Source: Oreohelix idahoensis
Taxonomy: Eukaryota; Mollusca; Gastropoda; Stylommatophora; Oreohelicidae
Length of the DNA: 64,000 nucleotides
Assembly: GCA_024509875.1 (NCBI GenBank)
Contig: JAMPIV010004259.1
Coordinates: 124,001-188,000, forward strand
Direction of reading: 5' to 3'
Shown: positions 21,272 through 36,104 of the stretch, piece by piece
Layout: each line of letters starts with the position of its first letter
Numbering within the stretch: the stretch's first letter is position 1
Made by a program: the position numbers and the translations under genes
The notes under the pieces: model-generated
What the model was told of the DNA's origin: nothing
Seen by the model: only the letters and a program-made list of their open reading frames with translations
Database searches by the model: none

Positions 21272-21809
21272 ATGGCTTCCAAAGGACCTAAACGAGAGTC
21301 GCTGTCGCGATATTTCAGAGATCTTGACGAATGCGAGAGTAGCAGTGATGAAAGTGACGATGAAATCAACAGGGCTAATAAAACTTCTGGCGAGAAAACG
21401 AATAACTTAGCATCACACAATAAAAATAGATCTGCTAGTCCTATTGGTGATAAACCCGACAAGAGTGAAAAATTACCACTGCCGACTCGTGAAGCAAATT
21501 CTGTTACTACAAACACAGAGAAGAATTATGCGGACGCAAACGGCGAAACAGACGTAGCTAATAAGAAAAGCAAACTTCCATCAGCATCAGAATGTCTAAG
21601 CACACGGAGCAACCCAACATTTTTGAAACTACCAGAGAAGAAAGAAGTGAACTGGGACACTTGCCAGAAACGGCTGGACGGTGACGGGAATGATGCTGAT
21701 TCACTTAACTATAAAAGCAATGCAATTCCTCCACCTTCGTCTTATGAACCAGTCACAGATCCGGGAATTAAAGTTGTGGACTCAGAAGGGCGGAAACGGA
21801 AAACAATTT
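21272..21809 (+). CDS. UPF0690 / C1orf52-like protein, exon 1
   Basis: The ATG at 21272 starts MASKGPKRESLSRYFRDL, followed by an acidic serine cluster (ESSSDESDDE) like the SYF...SSDEED start of vertebrate C1orf52. Residues KLPSASECLSTRSNPTFL, VNWD and LNYKSNAIPPPSSYEP match its conserved core (LPxxxELF...PAFL, IDWE, WKSNYVPPPETY). An upstream in-frame ATG at 21203 is possible, but the later start fits the family. A donor GTATGT follows 21809, leaving one base of a split codon. It is a mostly disordered, probably nuclear protein of unknown function. It is the clearest host gene here, and its long intron is full of transposons. Confidence 0.75.
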
Positions 21810-22387
21810 GTATGTATACTTTTTCATTGAAAAAAATAATGTAATGTTCAGGCCAAAAGGTTTTTAACATTGCTTGCACACATTAGAACTCAGATTAGTT
21901 CATGATAAGGATTTGTTCGAATAGTCAAAATGTCCAATAGTTGAAGTAGTCTTTATTAAATATTCAAGCTTTTTCTTCATGAAGTAACAAGAAGAGACAT
22001 GATCTGCAACCAAACAAATCGTCATGGCCTCAAAACTCAACCCCTGCAGACCTAAGTGGAACAGTCCCAATTTTGATGGTTTGGCCATGACTGCAAATTG
22101 AGAGAAAATCAGCAACCATAACAAATTTGGAAAACCTAGAGCCAGGGATCCAGACCTCTAGGACGACCCAGAGGAGGACAACATTAGACAATCTCTGTAG
22201 GAATGAGTATTAAATTGGAACCAGGCCATGAGGAAGACAGCTGATATGATAGTATGGTGCTCTCTCTGGCAAACCTCTAAACCCCAGGGTAGAAGAGGAA
22301 CGACTAACTAGCAATGGTAACTTTCTCCTCACATCAGTTTGGTCCTGCATTTTGGCTGTCTAGTTGACCTTTTTTTAACGCACACGA

Positions 22388-22389
22388 TG

Positions 22390-22423
<34 letters not shown>
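22388..22423. repeat. (TA)n microsatellite left of mariner
   Basis: A perfect TA run into which the mariner inserted; the run continues on the other side at 23765. Confidence 0.9.
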
Positions 22424-24125
<1,702 letters not shown>

Positions 24126-25258
24126 ATATATATATATATATATATAAAGTATTGCGTCTACTTTGTCATCATTAGCCTTTTTCATTGTGATTCTGATACA
24201 GCTCCAATCTTCAATTTCTAATACAGAACCAAACTAAATATTTGACTCACTATTTGTCTTGATTTCAGAAATTGCTACCAATACCACATATTTCTGTAAT
24301 TTTCTTCCATGATTCCCCCTTTTCAACATATACATTTTTTGCCACTTTGTTCGCCATTGTCAGAACAACTTGTTTTGTTTACTTCATATTGTTAATTTTG
24401 TGGCATACGTAAAAATTGAAATGGGTTTGAATATAAAAACTAAACTGAAACTGGCTGCATTGCCGCTGGGAACAGACTAGAATAATGATGGCCAACCAGG
24501 CTGACTCAGCTAGTGGAAGGGTGCTTACATTACAGATCATACCTATGTTCCTCGGGTTTGGTGATTCAGATAATTAGAGTTTACATAATAGGAGTTGTAC
24601 TGTGTTTTGTTTTTTATGTTTCTGTTATTTAAAAAAAACACATGAACGCATGCTGTGAACATTCACTAGAGCCTGTACAACCACTGTAGATGCATCCTTT
24701 CGTTGCTGACCTCATGTTACCAACCATAATTTGAAGGGACGTCATTTATCATTGCTTGACAGCAATTAATGCTACAGTTCATAGTCTCAGTTAAAAAAAA
24801 AAATTACCAAAAAAAACCTGATTAAATATGCCATGTTTATGGCAACTTCAGTGACTAAAAAAAAATGTGTATTTTTTCAAGATGTGTAAAAAATTTGGTT
24901 TTAGGTTTACAGGAAGCAGGTGAAATATTGCTTGATTTTTTTTTTTTTTTTTCTTTTCTAAATAAATGGGAAGATGAAGACGTGGAAATTTTTTTTCTGT
25001 ATATGACTTGGTATGTTTTACAATTATATCCAAGCCATTTCCCAAAAACTGTTTTTTTTTAAAATTGAGTGCTTACGAGAAATTAAATGTTGTCACATTT
25101 TTTTATTGTTCACTGTTACCTCTCCAAATCACACTTATCATGAACACTATTACTTTAGGAATATTTCAATAGGGTAATGTAGTTATTTACCAAATATTTC
25201 CTGTACCTCCTTGACAATTTTCTCATACCCCAGGCATACATGCCACCCCTTGGTGATG

Positions 25259-25321
25259 AAAAACCTGTACAAAGACCCACAAAACCTGTACAAAGACCCA
25301 CAAAACCTGTACAAAGACTGA
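25259..25321. repeat. 21-bp tandem repeat, three units
   Basis: The unit AAAACCTGTACAAAGACCCAC is repeated about three times. Confidence 0.9.
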
Positions 25322-25658
25322 AAAAATGTATCAAAAGAGTTAATTTGTGTAAAAATATAATTATATTATTAATTATGCAATGGGCTGCATTATAATTGAG
25401 ACATGCAGCCTTTGCCTTTTAAAGCAGGTCTTCACTTGTTTTAAAACCCAGATATATATGTATATTATTTATTTATTTAATAATTAGGCAAAAAAAACCT
25501 CACAGTAATTATCACATCTGAAAACGCAAATTTCTTGTACAGATTATGGGTGACCCGTAGTACCCCTGGTCTAGCAACTGAACTGCATTCATAATGAGAA
25601 ATTATGATGACTTTATTCAATGGACTTTTACCTTGTGTAATTTTCATTTCTTCTCTAG

Positions 25659-25744
25659 GGAGCGATTTAGAGGACCAGATGACTTCAACAAAAGCATACA
25701 AAGTGCACAAAGATGATGATGATAACGATGGTGATGATGGCTGA
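25659..25744 (+). CDS. Candidate last exon of the C1orf52-like gene
   Basis: A polypyrimidine tract and acceptor (TTTCATTTCTTCTCTAG) end at 25658. The phase fits exon 1: the split codon becomes TGG (Trp), followed by SDLEDQMTSTKAYKV and an acidic end KDDDDNDGDDG-stop at 25742-25744. The family has a Trp-Ser followed by acidic sequence in the same region, so the join is plausible. The exon is short and the acidic run could come from a GAT repeat, so this is an inference from splice signals and phase only. Confidence 0.45.
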
Positions 25745-26029
25745 TGACAGTTCGATCATTAATTTGCTTGTTTATTTTTAAGTAATTGTACACATAAGTC
25801 ATTTATATTACTATATGAATTGTACATTAGTTGCAAACTTAGTAAATACAGCTATTCCTTTATTTTATAATCATTATCATCCAGACCTTTTTAGCAGTGT
25901 GAATAAGGAAACATGTCTCTCCACAGATCTCAGTCTTCGATGTTCTCCATCAGTACTTTTCTTCACTTCTTTCCATTGGTGTCTTCTTGGATCTTTAGCT
26001 GCTTACTGACACAGCTGCAAGTGACCATT

Positions 26030-26220
26030 GCGCCTAGTGGCGTCTTGCAGGGTAGCAAAAAACTCTGTCCACTCTGCTTGGTCTATGACTAGTTTCTAAA
26101 CAGTGCTCCAGCTCTGGTTCATGCTTTTCATCTCGACTTCTACAGTTTTTCATGCCAAGATACTTCTTTTCATGCCGTACTGTTAAGCTGTCTATTATAT
26201 GTTCTCCCTTCCTGAACATC
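26030..26220 (-). pseudogene. RTE LINE 3' coding end, fragment
   Basis: On the minus strand the sequence reads KTVEVEMKSMNQSWSTV, a stop, then LQDATRRNGHL, the C-terminus seen in the copies at 31764 and 34060. It is short, broken and intergenic. Confidence 0.65.
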
Positions 26221-26589
26221 TTATAGCTTCTATCAGTATAATGTATTTGAGTGCTTCACTGCTTTTCGCATACCCAATGAAGGTCATCTACCTCCACCAT
26301 ATCTTTGTGATTGTATTTCATTGTTCAGTGGCACTTCACAATTTTTATTTATTATTTTAGCTGTTCATGGGATCCTTAACATTCTTATGAGTGTTTTCTG
26401 TGCCTTCATTGATATTTCTAGTTTGTGTTTCGAATGTCCAGGGCTCACTTATGCACATAAAATGGTTTAGTGTTAACACCTCAGCACTCTTTTCCCTATA
26501 TTTATTGTCAAGGATATATTGCACAGGATATTTCTATCTTGTGAAATGCCTGATTATCCTTATCATTCCTTTCAACTCTCCATGGAGCT

Positions 26590-26860
26590 TAAGGCTTAAA
26601 CTCACGCCAAATTCTCTTGTCCTGTGCCATCAGCTCAAGGTCTTTCAGTGTCTTCTGTATCTCTTGTCTTTCTTTCTCCAGTTCTCATCTCTGTGTGTGT
26701 GTTTCTTTGTCTTCCTCTACCTCTCTTACCCTGGGGATTCCAGAACAAGGACTGCCTAGTAATGCTATCAGCAGGTTTCCTCATTGGCTGTCCTATCGAT
26801 TTGTCAGCATCTTCTCATCTCTTGTTCCACTTGCACTTGTGTGGTTCTTGTCATCATCAT
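26590..26860 (-). pseudogene. RTE LINE C-terminal fragment
   Basis: On the minus strand the sequence reads [18 protein letters not shown] with flanking RTQVQVEQEMR, the conserved block of the RTE family at 38010 and 41690. Several stops are present. Confidence 0.75.
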
Positions 26861-27239
26861 CTAGTCTGATTTTGCTTGTCAGATTATATCCTTAATCTCA
26901 TTAATTCATTTTCCGTGTATGTTATTAGCATTCCTAAATATTTATGTGTGATTTCTGATGTCATTTCATTTATAAAGACACAGTATTTAGAAGGGGTCGT
27001 CTTCCTGGAGTTAAGCCATTGTTACTGCTTTCTTGCTATTCAGACTTGAGAAATTTTTTTTTACCACCGTATTATCTAACATTTGTACATCTCTTTTATT
27101 TTTATTTAAGTTGGGGGGGGGGGGATTTGTTTTTCATCATAATTTCTCTTTTTGCCCCTTATGGAGCATTCAATCACCACTGCACCTGGCCTCCTTGCAG
27201 CAGGAAGCCTGCAACAAATCATTCACCTGCTTTTTTTTT

Positions 27240-27562
27240 CCTAACCAGAGGCACTTGGGCTTTTCAGCCCTTTGGCCCAATGACATGGCATTGCGAGGCT
27301 GGGGAGCCTATCGACTTTCCTTCGAACCCAGTCAGGAGCTTTGATCCTTTCCATCCACGGAGGGTTTGTGCTCAGGAGCCGCTCAGGTTATTCCAGTCCC
27401 CTTGTCGAAGGCACTTCTTCAGATGTCTTCGCCAGGACTCAAATTAATCCAGCCCAAGTCCCAGTCGAAGACACTTCTTCAAATGTACTCACCAGGGCAT
27501 GAACCTGGATCACCCGATCACCAGCGCAGTGTGGTAACAATTACGCCAGAGCGGCTCCCTCC
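27240..27562 (-). mobile_element. SINE family B, near-complete copy
   Basis: On the minus strand it starts GGGAGCCGCTCTGGCGTAAT with an A-box-like region and B-box GGTTCATGCCC. A repeated module (GCCCTGG.GA..ACATTTGAAGAAGTG, twice) follows, then the 3' body ending CTCTGGTTAGGAAAAA. The upstream GGGGGGGGG run and T-rich DNA at 27110-27240 are outside it. Confidence 0.8.
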
Positions 27563-28050
27563 TGCTCTTTTAGAAATGGTTTTTATAGCCATTTTGTTTT
27601 ACTTGGTGAAGTTGCCAGCCCTTGCACAACCTTACATTAGCTACCTCTTATGACATGAATATGTTGTTAGCGTAGTGCAAGTTATTTATATTGTAGCCTC
27701 CAACTTATATTATTAGTGATTCATCTGTGATTGACCTCATGATGTTTTTACTGTGTAGAGAAAATATACCACGTGAACTTTGCCTTATTCCTTGTTTTGT
27801 TGGTTGGAACCTGCCTGGTTAGTTTTCTGCTGTAGAAGTGGTGGTTACAGTAGAAACTTGCTGTAGATGATGAGGTTGCTAATTATGCTTGACAAAAGTC
27901 AGAAAAACTGACACCGGTTAATTTTTTCATCAGTCAGGCAGTGATGCATTGATTATTACCATAAATGTATTTGCCCCTGCCAGGTGCTGATAGTGTTGGG
28001 TTAAAAAAAAGCAGATGCTTAGAGTTCTTTTTATTGGCACTGTACATTAA

Positions 28051-28188
28051 CTCTTTGACTCCGCAATTATTTTCCACCCTGTGCCGTAATTTTAATTCGT
28101 GATAGACTAAAAATAACACTCACAGAGTTGTTTTGGCACGGTTGTCAAATCTGACCAACGCTCTGAGCGTTGTTCGGGAGTCAAAGTG
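28051..28188. mobile_element. piggyBac-type MITE (138 bp) with TTAA target
   Basis: The element is flanked by TTAA at 28047-28050 and 28189-28192. Its ends are imperfect inverted repeats (CTCTTTGACTCCG and CACTTTGACTCCCG), with an internal palindrome CAACGCTCTGAGCGTTG. There is no coding capacity. TTAA targets are characteristic of piggyBac. Confidence 0.75.
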
Positions 28189-28192
28189 TTAA

Positions 28193-29653
<1,461 letters not shown>

Positions 29654-29727
29654 GACAGCGCTTTAAGTTTGCGTCATGGTAATTAGTTTGTTTCTTTTTG
29701 TGTTTAGCGTTTATATTTTCGTCTGCT

Positions 29728-30000
29728 AATTAGGACGAAGATCATAAATGTGGAACTGATGTCAGGAACCAGTCTGTGGAACAAGAGATGAGAGAAATAT
29801 GCTGTCTTTGAATAGGACACAAATTAATGAAACATGTTTATATCATTACAAGCCAGTTCGTATTCTGGAGTATCAGGGTAAGGGAGGTGAAGGGAGGCCA
29901 AATTATACACTGACATCGGAGATGGAGACTAACTTAAAAGGAATGCAGAAGATTGGAAAGACAGTGAACGGATGTCTTGGCCTGTATTTTTTGAAGGGTT
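29728..30000 (+). pseudogene. Decayed RTE C-terminal fragment
   Basis: DNA similarity is visible to the RTE copies at 38100 and 42770 (AAATGTGGAACTGATG..AGGAACCAG..; GTATCAGGGTAAGGGAGGTG), but the frame is full of stops. A G-rich run follows at 30005-30033. Confidence 0.6.
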
Positions 30001-30509
30001 ATGCTGGGGGGGAGGGGGGGGGTGGGGGGGGCTGAACGGTTTGTATGATGATGGTGATTTAAAAAAGAAAGTGAAACTGGGTGTAGCACAATACACATAT
30101 AACACACAACACATATATATCACACAACACATATATAACACAACACACAACGTACACACGATATAGTAGTATTTATTTTACATATAACATTATTGTCATT
30201 ACATTGTAGTCTCCACGTGACCAAAAGAGGCGAAATAATCATTATTCATAGTGTGTGTACTTAACAGTGGCGGCTCAATGGGTTTTGGCTGGTGGGGATA
30301 TCAGTAAATTGTTTGTTACATACGTTCATACGCACGTGGGAGCATACAATCAAGGGTTTAAGCTGACATTTTCATACACAGCATAACACAGTACAGGTTA
30401 TCATCATCTGTCAAAGTAACATGGAAATATATTTAACTGTTATATACGTTGACATATTAAAAAAAAATACAGTCGATAAGAACTTTATAATTACTCGAAA
30501 TCATATTTC

Positions 30510-30625
30510 TATATGCACACATTGGGATTCTCGCCGGTGCTACGGAGTTTGTGCACTGTTCTGAGATCCTCCTTGTGTGATCTAAGGGAGGAGGTCGGAG
30601 CACTAATGGTGCATTGGCCATGGAT
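30510..30625 (+). repeat. Repeat element shared with 41520-41655
   Basis: ATTCTCGCCGGTGCTACGGAG, then TGCACTG and TCCTTGTGTGATCTAAGG, recur at 41530-41620. The shared part is about 100 bp and belongs to the 3' portion of SINE family C. Confidence 0.7.
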
Positions 30626-30886
30626 AAGGAAGAAATACTGAGAGCAATTCATGTTCGTCTATTATTAGAGAATGACACTGCAATCGATGAATCATTAAGG
30701 CTAAGACTGCTGGAATTTGGCATCAAATGTAAGACCAGCAGGGATGGACGTATGAGAGGTTGCATCAGCCTTGTATACAACCAGTGCACAACAGGAACAA
30801 TTAGCATTCATACCCTTCGACATTTGCTGCTGGAGACTGAGCACCTATGGGTTTGCCCGGAGTGCAATGACGTCGATTCTCAATAA
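30617..30886 (+). CDS. Hypothetical small ORF (about 90 codons)
   Basis: It reads MDKEEILRAIHVRLLLENDT, with Cys at IKCKTS, RGCIS, NQCT, and a C-terminal VCPECNDVDSQ-stop. The codons look protein-like and a CxxC is present, but I recognise no family. It starts inside repeat-derived sequence and is followed by an AATAAAACCAAACC stretch like the tail of SINE family C. It could be a captured gene piece within that repeat or chance. Confidence 0.25.
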   Translation, partial: AMDKEEILRAIHVRLLLENDTAIDESLRLRLLEFGIKCKTSRDGRMRGCISLVYNQCTTGTISIHTLRHLLLETEHLWVCPECNDVDSQ

Positions 30887-31199
30887 CAATAAAACCAAAC
30901 CAATTACTCGAAATCGCACGTCTTGACTTGCCAGCTTGCTTGTAGTTCTGTCCAATTCGTTGTCATTGTTGGCAAGAACAAATTCATTAGGGTGATGTAG
31001 TCATAAATGTTTCACATATAATTTTTGTTTGAAGGACATTGCGCTAAACATGTTTTTCCATTAAAAAAAAAAAAAAACCATCGTAGTAAAAACTAGGGCT
31101 AAATCTAAGTGTTGTGTTGTTAACACTATCTAAATCAAAAGATAGCCGCGTCCGCAGTTAAAAAAAAAAAAAAAAGGAAGGAAACTCTAATTATCTTAG

Positions 31200-32345
31200 G
31201 GACTTTTTCTTCTTCTTTGATCCTTAGCCGCCAACTCGTCACCTTAGTAGTTCTTTATTCTATCTCCACTTACGGCCAAAGTTGGCCTGAGGTCATACAT
31301 CGACATCTCATGGTTTAATCTACCATCTTACACAGTATTATAAGTTGCCAGTTTGGATCACTTTGTACAATTGCATTTGAGAAGACGCAGCAATAGAGAC
31401 CGCAGTCAGCGACTCATAGCTTGACTGCCTGCGTCAGGACCAGCGAACCAGAGCTGGTCAAGACCGTGCTCCACCTCCACGTGGTGGTCCTGGAAACAGT
31501 CTGCAGCAGTGCAGGCTGGCTGAGCGAGCACGGATTGCAATGGGAAGGCAAACCCGGTCCTAAAAAATGCCGTGCAGAAGTCGGATGTGTCGACCGAAAG
31601 GTGCAGATATCACAGCTACGTTGTAAACAGACACAACGCAACCACCGTCCTTTTCAGGGCGAACGAGGAAGAAGGAAGAAGAAGAAGTACAATTGCATTT
31701 TAAAGCGAAAAATCCTTCTTTTCAACTAATAATTCAAAACCTTTGAACGCGTTTTTCTCAAAACTAGCTGAAGTGGAGATGGAATAAAGCAGTACTACTA
31801 AGGTGACGACTGTCAAAGCGGTCTGTGGCCATCACGCCTATTGGCATCTTGTAGGGCAACTGCTTCCATTCTTTTCGGTCGGCGGCCATCCTTCGTACAG
31901 TGAATAAGCTCTGGTTCATTCTTTGCATCTCGGCCTCCCCAGTTCTCCAAGTTGTTTTTAGTCGGCCTCTCTTTCGCTTTCCTTCATGGGTCCATAGCAT
32001 AGCTGTTCTTGTTATGGCATCGGGGTCTCTTCTGAGGACGTGGCCAACTCAACTCCAGTGTCTGCCAGCTGTGGTGGTATGCATGTCCTCTTCGTCACTC
32101 CGTGTAAGCAGTTCTTGATTGGTGATGGTATTCGGCCAAAAGATTCGGAGAATTTACCTTCGGCAGATTTTGTGGAAAGAGGACAATTTCGATATTTCTT
32201 TCTCTGTTACTCTCCAGCATTCCGCACCATAGAGAAGCACAGAAAGTACACAGCTCTAATATAATCTTAATTTGGTGTGTGTGCTGTACTGAGGACTTCC
32301 AGATGTTGTTTAGACTAGCAAAGGCAGTTCTCGCGTTATCCATTC
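31200..32345 (-). pseudogene. RTE LINE 3' portion with 3' UTR, interrupted
   Basis: On the minus strand MDNARTAFASLNNIWKSS begins the palm/thumb region, then EGKRKRGRLKTTWR, NQSLFTVRRMAADRKEWKQL and a 3' UTR that matches the plus-strand copy at 34190-34440 (TTTTGAGAAAAACGCGTT; GATCACTTTGTACAATTG). A GAA-rich tail is near 31205-31215. A separate insertion at 31379-31686 splits the UTR. Confidence 0.82.
31379..31686 (+). mobile_element. 308-bp retroposon with 14-bp TSD inside the RTE 3' UTR
   Basis: GTACAATTGCATTT lies at 31365-31378 and 31687-31700. The insert runs plus-ward and ends in a GAA repeat (GAGGAAGAAGGAAGAAGAA). The translated CRSRMCRPKGADITATL followed by a stop resembles the end of a LINE frame. 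It is best read as a 5'-truncated LINE or a SINE using its machinery. Confidence 0.8.
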
Positions 32346-32579
32346 TGTTGTTGTTGACATCAAGACATCTTAGAGACAGCGTGGAGTAAACTCACTAATC
32401 CATTCTGCGCATGCGCACTTAAGCATACTTTTTCTAACATTGTGATGTATATGGACTTGTGAAATGTTAACTTCGTCAAACAGTTCTTCTGCATTTTTGC
32501 GGATGGTTCGCTTGTTTCCGTCGATTTTAGAAACGATCGGGACAAAGTTGCGCCCTATCCAAGCGAGACATGCGGTGAA

Positions 32580-32702
<123 letters not shown>

Positions 32703-33017
32703 AACTTGAGGAAGGTTCAATGTAGAATCACAGCTGTTATAAAACATCTCCGGAGACTTGTTAAATTTCACTATTAAAACACGAAAAAGGGGTTTAAAAA
32801 GGGCTTTTGGGGGATGGGCCCCACTTTCCCCTAAGAACGAGCCGCCACTGGCACCAAATATACGAGCACACTTTAGTGGTTTCTCAAGTTCAAAGGTATT
32901 TGAAATGCATAGTAAAAACACTCTTAGACAACTTTCACGCTTCATGCATTATTAATTAATTAATTAATGATCTTTCAAGTCCCCAAGGAGCAAAGGTTAA
33001 CAACCAGCATACGCCAT

Positions 33018-33215
33018 GTCTTCCTGTCACGTGCCATCAGCTCCTTTCCATGTCTGTCTCCAGTTCTCTTCTCCGTGTGTTCATCAGTCTACCTCTACCT
33101 CCCTTACCCTGAGGACTCCAGAACAAGGACTGCCTAGTAATGCTATCAAAAGGTTTCATCAGTGTGTGTCCTATCCATGTCCAACGTCTTCTTCTCATTC
33201 TATCATCAATCATTA
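33018..33215 (-). pseudogene. RTE LINE C-terminal fragment
   Basis: The DNA matches the minus-strand copy at 26600-26790 (GGACTGCCTAGTAATGCTATC; CCCTTACCCTGAGGACTCCAG) but with frame breaks. Confidence 0.7.
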
Positions 33216-33303
33216 TTTCCGCTTTCGCTACTTATTAAGCAAGGAACCACAACTGCATCTGACCCACTTGAAGGAAACCTGCACCAAAGCATTCATGTAC
33301 TTT

Positions 33304-33575
33304 TGCGGGAGCCGCGCTGGTGTAATGGTTACCACACTGCGCTGGCGATCCGGTGATCCAGGTTCGAGCCCTGGCGAGGACATTTGAAAGAGTGTCTTCT
33401 ACCGGGACTTGACTGGAATAATTCGAGCCCTGGCGAAGACATTTGAAGAAGTGTCGTCGACCAGGGACTGGAATAACCTGAACGGCTCCTGAGCCGACCC
33501 AGCTCTAATGGGTACCTCCGAAATCGGCGAGTACCTGCCTGAATGGCGAGAGGACACCTATCAGTGTACGAAGAA
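33304..33575 (+). mobile_element. SINE family B head fused to another 3' body
   Basis: The tRNA-like head GGGAGCCGCGCTGGTGTAAT has A-box TGGTGTAATGG and B-box GGTTCGAGCCC. It is followed by the duplicated ACATTTGAA-GTGTC module and CCTGAACGGCTCCTG. It then continues as GAGCCGACCCAGCTCTAATG instead of the family B tail and ends near a GAAGAAAAA run. The later part resembles the family A phrase GGGTCGACCCAGCCCC. Confidence 0.75.
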
Positions 33576-34049
33576 AAAGGGATACTCACGTAAAATCACT
33601 CTCAGATTAGACATATTAACCTGAGATTTCGCCAGCGGGTAATAGCGGGCGTACGACAAAAAAATAAATATACTTTTGCAACACTGTTCTCTGTAGCAAA
33701 TTGTTCTACAAGCTAGTTTTGCCGGTTGCCGTGTACAACTTGGCATTAATCAAGTCACCGCTTACAACTTGGCATTAATCAAGTCACCGCTTACAATTTG
33801 CTGAAGCTAGCAATATGACTATCCTCTCCTTATCTCCTCAGAGATCTACGAGAACTATACATGGCTCATTCATTATACAAAAAATTATTCTCCCATAGCA
33901 GATGATACAGTAGGAGAGTATAGTGTTAAAGAAAACTAGGTCCAGCTTCAAGATGTGGAGTGGCCAGTTACCTTCATTGCTGCCATTTCCTTCCCTAACT
34001 CTCAAGAGGGGGAATCAGGTACCCATTTACAGCTAGATACTGGAGCATA

Positions 34050-34440
34050 CCAAAAACAACTTGACGGAGAACTGTGGAGGCCGAGTTGCAAAGAATGAAC
34101 CACAGCTGGGGCACTGCACGACGGATGGCTGCCGACCGAGCAAAGTGGAAGCAGTTTGTTGCTGCCCTACAAAACGCCACCAGGCGTGATGGCCACTGAC
34201 TGCTATGACAGTCGTCACCTTAGTAATAGTGCTCTATTCCATCGTCCACCCACTTCAGCCAGTTTTGAGAAAAACGCGTTCAAAGGTTTTGGATTATTAG
34301 TAGAAAAGAAAGATTGTTCGCTTTAAAATGCAATTGTACAAAGTGATCTAAACTGGCAACTTATAATACGGTGTAAGATGGTAGATTAAACTATGAGATG
34401 TCGATGTATGACCTCAGGCCAATTTTGGATCAAGGAAGAA
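34050..34440 (+). pseudogene. RTE LINE 3' end with UTR
   Basis: The sequence reads GGRVAKNEPQLG in one frame and ELQRMNHSWGTARRMAADRA, then WKQFVAALQNATRRDGH-stop in another. The long 3' UTR matches 31200-31760 (minus) and ends in GGAAGAAGAAGC. It is 5'-truncated. Confidence 0.8.
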
Positions 34441-34444
34441 GAAG

Positions 34445-34545
34445 CAGACTGGAGCATGACGTCACCGTGTCTTGAACCCGGTGCCTTTTCCACGAGAGGC
34501 CAGCGCTTTAGTCCCTCTGCCAATCGTAGGCTCCATTCATTATAC
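34445..34545 (-). mobile_element. tRNA-like SINE head, family D
   Basis: On the minus strand GATTGGCAGAGGGACTAAAG then GGCACCGGGTTCAAGACACG gives A- and B-box-like blocks, but the pairing arms are degenerate, so this is a tRNA-derived repeat rather than a tRNA gene. Confidence 0.5.
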
Positions 34546-35204
34546 TGTATATTTAAATAATATTTTCGACAATCAATTATAACACGTGCACACACAAAGT
34601 AAAATAACTTGTCCATTCTCAACTTGTACTTTCAGAATTGAACTATTACCCCATATATCCAAGTTTATTTTAAACAAACTGAAATAAAAACATAGGACTG
34701 AACTGTACGTACATATCTCGCACGTTAACACCTAGATCAAAGGTTCCCAACCTTTTTCAATGCTCATACCCCTGAGCTTTTAGTAAACGTTCCTGAACAA
34801 CACCCTCCCGGTTAAATATGAGAGGAAATACATTCTACAGTTAACTATGCTGAAGTGTATATTAAAAAAAATAACAATAATTAATTTTTAATAAAGAAAA
34901 CTTCATTTGGTACATGACATTATTAAATGCATAAAGTGGTTAAATGTTTATCATAACTCGGTCAAATAAATTAATGAGACATGTGATACTGTTTGCTTGT
35001 CAACTAAGTTTTATTCCTGATAGAGTTTTTGAAAAGCACTTCCACATCTTATGTTTAGCCTCCACTTTTTTTTTAACCTTTCGATTTGATGATGATGTTT
35101 GCGTTCGCTTTCAGACATATTTCTCTCTTACACTGTTAGTTTTGATTGGTAAGTACAGTGTGTCGTAGTTTACAGCTAGGCTGCGATATCTGGACCTTTT
35201 AGAT

Positions 35205-35528
35205 TTGATTGAGAACAGAACTTGCCGTTCTGTCTTCAATCCGTATACGACTTTTTTCACTACATTTCTGCTGCTTGGGAATAGTTCAATAGATTATACA
35301 GTAACGTTTCTAATATTTCTCGTACCAGATTATATAGTTACGTTCCTAATCACTTTTTATAAAAATATCCCTGTAGTTAGTTATAACCACAAAAACATTT
35401 ATCGTAAGCCCAGCTTACATGTAGGCCTACTATATCAATATAACTACGTTTTTACTTCGAATTCTATTGTTTTCTTACCGAGTTTTCACTTTAACCACAT
35501 GAAACTATGTAAATGCAAATACATTTAG
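35205..35528 (+). CDS. Hypothetical ORF inside the hAT-like element
   Basis: It reads MIENRTCRSVFNPYTTFFTT, then hydrophobic DYTVTFLIFLVPDYIVTF. I recognise no domain. The block at 35290-35340 is the single-copy source of the nearby 36-bp minisatellite. Confidence 0.2.
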   Translation: MIENRTCRSVFNPYTTFFTTFLLLGNSSIDYTVTFLIFLVPDYIVTFLITFYKNIPVVSYNHKNIYRKPSLHVGLLYQYNYVFTSNSIVFLPSFHFNHMKLCKCKYI

Positions 35529-35760
35529 GCTGTGCGTATGATATTGTAATTTAAAGGTATAATTTTAATTTTGCTTGTGGTTTATGTCACTACTATTGCC
35601 TTTACATTCAGTGATATACGGGAATTACGATTTACGAGTAACATTAGTACAAAAAAAAACATTACTAAGGATTCTATATGATCTGTTACGGGAGGAGGTC
35701 CATGGGGGTGACACCGTGAGTTACAGCACTGAGTGACACCATCCCTAGTGACGCCACTGG

Positions 35761-35966
35761 TAACGTTTCTAATATTTCTCGTACCAGATTATACAGTAAC
35801 GTTTCTAATATTTCTCGTACCAGATTATACAGTAACGTTCCTAATATTTCTCGTAACAGATTATACAGTAACGTTTCTAATATTTCTCGTACCAGATTAT
35901 ACAGTAACGTTTCTAATATTTCTCGTACCAGATTATACAGTAACGTTTCTAATATTTCTCGTACCA
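35761..35966. repeat. 36-bp minisatellite, 5.7 copies
   Basis: The unit TAACGTTTCTAATATTTCTC plus GTACCAGATTATACAG is repeated five times in full and once in part. A related single unit is at 35300-35335. Confidence 0.96.
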
Positions 35967-36104
35967 CTTTGATAAGTGTAGTTCCCGGGAGTCCCCTGAT
36001 GACACAAAGAAATAATAGAACTACTACCGTATTCACTCATGGAATCGTAAGATACGACTAATATAAGGTTGTGCACGGAGCTGGCAACCTGATCATGTAA
36101 AAAC

